Part shown: piece by piece, positions 5,160-6,529 of the stretch | How positions within the stretch are numbered: the first letter of the stretch is position 1 | How the letters are laid out: the number at the start of each line of letters is the position of its first letter | Source of the DNA: Nitrospirota bacterium | Lineage (GTDB): Bacteria; Nitrospirota; Nitrospiria; Nitrospirales; UBA8639 | DNA length: 6,529 bases | Direction: 5' to 3' | Assembly: GCA_020348185.1 (NCBI GenBank) | Contig: CP070743.1 | Coordinates: forward strand, 1,629,959-1,636,487 | Made by a program: the position numbers and the translations under genes | Notes under the pieces: model-generated | What the model was told of the DNA's origin: nothing | What the model saw: the letters and a program-made list of their open reading frames with translations, nothing else | Databases searched by the model: none

Positions 5160-5357
5160 ATGTCTGTAAACGTTACAGTTGCAAAGAGCTCTATTCTTTT
5201 ATCAGCTGATGGGGCTACAAATTCACGTCGTTTCGCTCAACGTCGGTTTCGGGGTGCCAAGTCGAAGCCACTTACCACCAAGAGAATGGTGATGGGACAT
5301 AAGCAACTTAACGGAGTCCAGATCTATAGCGGTGTCGAAGAAAGGGGCGCTTCTTGA
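5160..5357 (+). CDS. Doubtful small basic protein ORF
   Basis: This 65-residue ORF (MSVNVTVAKSSILLSADG...) begins 4 nt after the stop of the secreted-protein gene, so it could be the last cistron of that operon. The product is basic in its middle (RRFAQRRFRGAKSK). It has no clear ribosome site, no recognised domain and no signal peptide. The same frame extends upstream into the preceding gene, so it may be a chance open frame. Confidence 0.22.
   Translation: MSVNVTVAKSSILLSADGATNSRRFAQRRFRGAKSKPLTTKRMVMGHKQLNGVQIYSGVEERGAS
5164..5178. repeat. Inverted repeat CTGTAA-ACG-TTACAG
   Basis: Perfect 6-bp arms around a 3-nt centre begin 8 bp after the stop of the secreted-protein gene. No T-run follows, so it is not an intrinsic terminator by itself; it may be an operator-like site or a 3' mRNA hairpin. 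Confidence 0.4.
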
Positions 5358-5384
5358 CTTGATACATAGGCGTAGCTAGGATTT

Positions 5385-5434
5385 GAGGCGTGCCGCTAGC
5401 GCATCATTCTGATGGCAGCTCAGCTGGACGCCTC
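5385..5434. repeat. 50-bp imperfect palindromic element (REP-like)
   Basis: GAGGCGT (5385-5391) pairs with ACGCCTC (5428-5434). Within it TGCC (5391-5394) pairs with GGCA (5414-5417), and ATCA-TTC-TGAT (5403-5413) forms the apex. The nested arrangement resembles an intergenic palindromic repeat; whether other copies exist in the genome cannot be seen. Confidence 0.4.
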
Positions 5435-5486
5435 GCGTTTGACGAATGGAAAAATTGGGGCGTTCCCCTTTTGTTGAGTCAACCGC

Positions 5487-5517
5487 CGGCCGTTGCGTGC
5501 CTGCACGTTTTGGGCCG
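5487..5517. repeat. Nested GC-rich hairpin
   Basis: Outer arms CGGCC (5487-5491) and GGCCG (5513-5517) enclose a perfect inner hairpin, CGTGC-CT-GCACG (5496-5507). There is no T-run after it. Confidence 0.45.
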
Positions 5518-5781
5518 TCGGCACGTCGACATAATCAAACTGAACGCGCTGAAAGGGGGGTTCCCCTCCTCGGTTTGTCTAGAAATACCCCTTTTGGCTC
5601 ACCAATGCCACAGAGAGTTGTTCAAGGGTGGGCATTGCTTGACACGAACCAGTGTTGACACTTCGAATTTTTCAAAGTTTCAATTTGAGATTATCGATTT
5701 GTCACAAGCGCCGTTTTGATATACGCTCACTAGGCTTTTGAAGGATCCTTAAATTGGCCTGGGAAAAGGTTCTTGCCCCTT

Positions 5782-5794
5782 GGTCTCTGAGACC
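5782..5794. promoter_or_regulatory. Operator-like inverted repeat GGTCTC-T-GAGACC
   Basis: Perfect 6-bp arms around one base lie 83 bp before the start codon of the receiver-PAS gene, a position suited to a regulator-binding site. No known consensus is recognised. Confidence 0.35.
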
Positions 5795-5877
5795 CCAGAT
5801 TCAAACCTGCTGTAATTCCGTCAGGGACTTCGAACCCTTTAGGGAATTCACGACAAGCCAATTGTAGGCCCAGTATC

Positions 5878-6529
5878 ATGAGCCCGTCCCGTATGGAAGA
5901 GACCCCACATTCCATTCTGCTGATCGACAACGATCCGGACTTTATGAGAGCGGCCACGTATTTCTTTGGCGAAGCCGAGTATGTAATAGACGTGGCTGAG
6001 TCGGGATATGAAGCGATCACCAAAGTCAAAACTCAAGCGTATGGAGTTGTCCTACTGAATCTCGATCACATCGACCGAGAAGGTTTGAGCTTATTCCATT
6101 CGATAAACCACTTCATCCCGGAGGTGCCGATCGTGATCCTGGGGTCCCATCCCTCTCAAGAAGAGAAAATAGCCTTTCTCAAGGGCGGAGCCTTTGACTT
6201 TCTGAGCAACCCTTTTACGATTTATGAACTGAAAGCCACGATCCGTCGGGCATTAATGGTGAAATTCCTGGGAGAGCTTGCTCACAAATGGCCTCCCAGT
6301 TTGATTGCGAGTGAGGATCGATTCCGGGCGATCGTTGAAGCCGCCACCGACGCAATTATATTAAGTGATAAAAAGGGGAATATTTTATCGTGGAATACAG
6401 CAGCCCAGGCGATGTTTGGGTATACGCAAGAGGAAATCGTCGGTAAACCATTGACCAATCTCATGCCCGAGCGGTTTCGGGAAGCTCATCAGCAATGCCT
6501 TGAGCGTAGCCTGATCACCTCCGGAACGG
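5878..6529 (+). CDS. Pseudo-receiver plus PAS signalling protein, C-terminus beyond window
   Basis: 217 residues are visible. Residues 12-127 form a CheY-like receiver fold: ILLIDNDPDF, VVLLNLD, VPIVILGS and GGAFDFLSNPF are in the right order and spacing. The signature residues are mostly replaced: the phospho-acceptor Asp is N61, the second acidic-pair residue is N18, the Thr/Ser position is G89 and the Lys position is N111, while D17 is kept. It therefore probably cannot be phosphorylated in the usual way. Residues about 145-217 are the start of a PAS domain (RFRAIVEAATDAIILSD..., WNTAAQAMFGYTQEEIVG). The missing part could be a histidine kinase, cyclase or more PAS domains. The start is the ATG at 5878; the ATG at 5893 is an alternative, and neither has a strong ribosome site. 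The protein is cytoplasmic with no membrane segment seen. Confidence 0.88.
   Translation, partial: MSPSRMEETPHSILLIDNDPDFMRAATYFFGEAEYVIDVAESGYEAITKVKTQAYGVVLLNLDHIDREGLSLFHSINHFIPEVPIVILGSHPSQEEKIAFLKGGAFDFLSNPFTIYELKATIRRALMVKFLGELAHKWPPSLIASEDRFRAIVEAATDAIILSDKKGNILSWNTAAQAMFGYTQEEIVGKPLTNLMPERFREAHQQCLERSLITSGT

Larger units (their letters stand above)
5358..5877. other. Gene-poor stretch rich in small inverted repeats
   Basis: I see no convincing gene here on either strand. The open frames are short and lack ribosome sites and sensible protein composition. The DNA carries several inverted repeats listed separately, GGGGCGTTCCCC (5457-5468) and its near copy GGGGGGTTCCCC (5555-5566), two TTGACA boxes (5639-5644 and 5655-5660) without good -10 boxes, and a palindrome AAGGATCCTT (5741-5750). 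The promoter of the downstream receiver-PAS gene should lie in this stretch, but I cannot pinpoint it. Confidence 0.5.

Noticed and set aside
5390..5719. 109-codon plus-strand open frame after the secreted-protein gene
   Set aside because: No ribosome site or recognisable protein, and it runs through palindromic DNA; likely a chance frame.
5790..5845. Two T-arm-like sequences on the minus strand (GGTTTGAATC and GGGTTCGAAG)
   Set aside because: No anticodon arm or acceptor stem fits with either, and the second has an 8-nt loop; treated as coincidence.
1..6529. CRISPR array, toxin-antitoxin pair, restriction-modification, retron or other defence module
   Set aside because: No regular long repeat-spacer pattern, reverse transcriptase, nuclease, methylase or paired small toxin gene was seen.

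Overview
The window joins two kinds of DNA. The left half (about 1-3370) looks like one end of a small integrative mobile element. The right half (about 3540-6529) looks like ordinary bacterial chromosome: an exported protein gene that appears broken, a gene-poor stretch, and the start of a sensory signalling gene. Mid-range GC, Shine-Dalgarno sites, an exported protein and a receiver-PAS protein indicate a free-living bacterium rich in signalling. A Nitrospirota-like host is a guess from style only; nothing here fixes the taxonomy.

Left half. A tyrosine recombinase gene runs off the left edge on the minus strand. It directly follows a zinc-finger DNA-binding protein gene in the same frame, with only the TAA stop between them. 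Across an AT-rich divergent promoter region with a long inverted repeat, a plus-strand operon begins. It encodes a small excisionase-type helix-turn-helix protein and a 380-residue protein with a helix-turn-helix near its start, which may be a replication initiator or regulator. The gene set (integrase, DNA-binding accessory protein, excisionase, possible Rep) fits a minimal integrative element or phage satellite. No cargo or defence gene is visible on this side.

Centre, 2975-3543. No protein gene is evident, but the stretch is structured. It holds five TTCAAG repeats spaced 8-9 bp, a cluster of hairpins that on the minus strand contains the anticodon and variable arms of a tRNA-Ser(GCT), two tandem TGCCCCCA units, a GC hairpin, and a TTGACA box. 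A strong intrinsic terminator follows with no obvious gene to terminate. This is the best place for the element boundary, its attachment site, and possibly a replication origin or small RNA.

Right half. A secreted-protein gene (3713-5155) has a signal peptide and a Cys-rich C-terminal part, but a single in-frame TGA at 4097-4099 splits it. From 5156 to 5877 there is at most one doubtful 65-codon ORF plus inverted repeats. From 5878 a gene encodes a receiver domain that has lost its phosphorylation site (Asp to Asn) and most other signature residues, followed by a PAS domain cut by the window end.

I did not find a clear new defence or biosynthetic system. The items most worth checking are the tRNA-like hairpin cluster with its neighbouring repeats, the interrupted secreted-protein gene, and the degenerate receiver.
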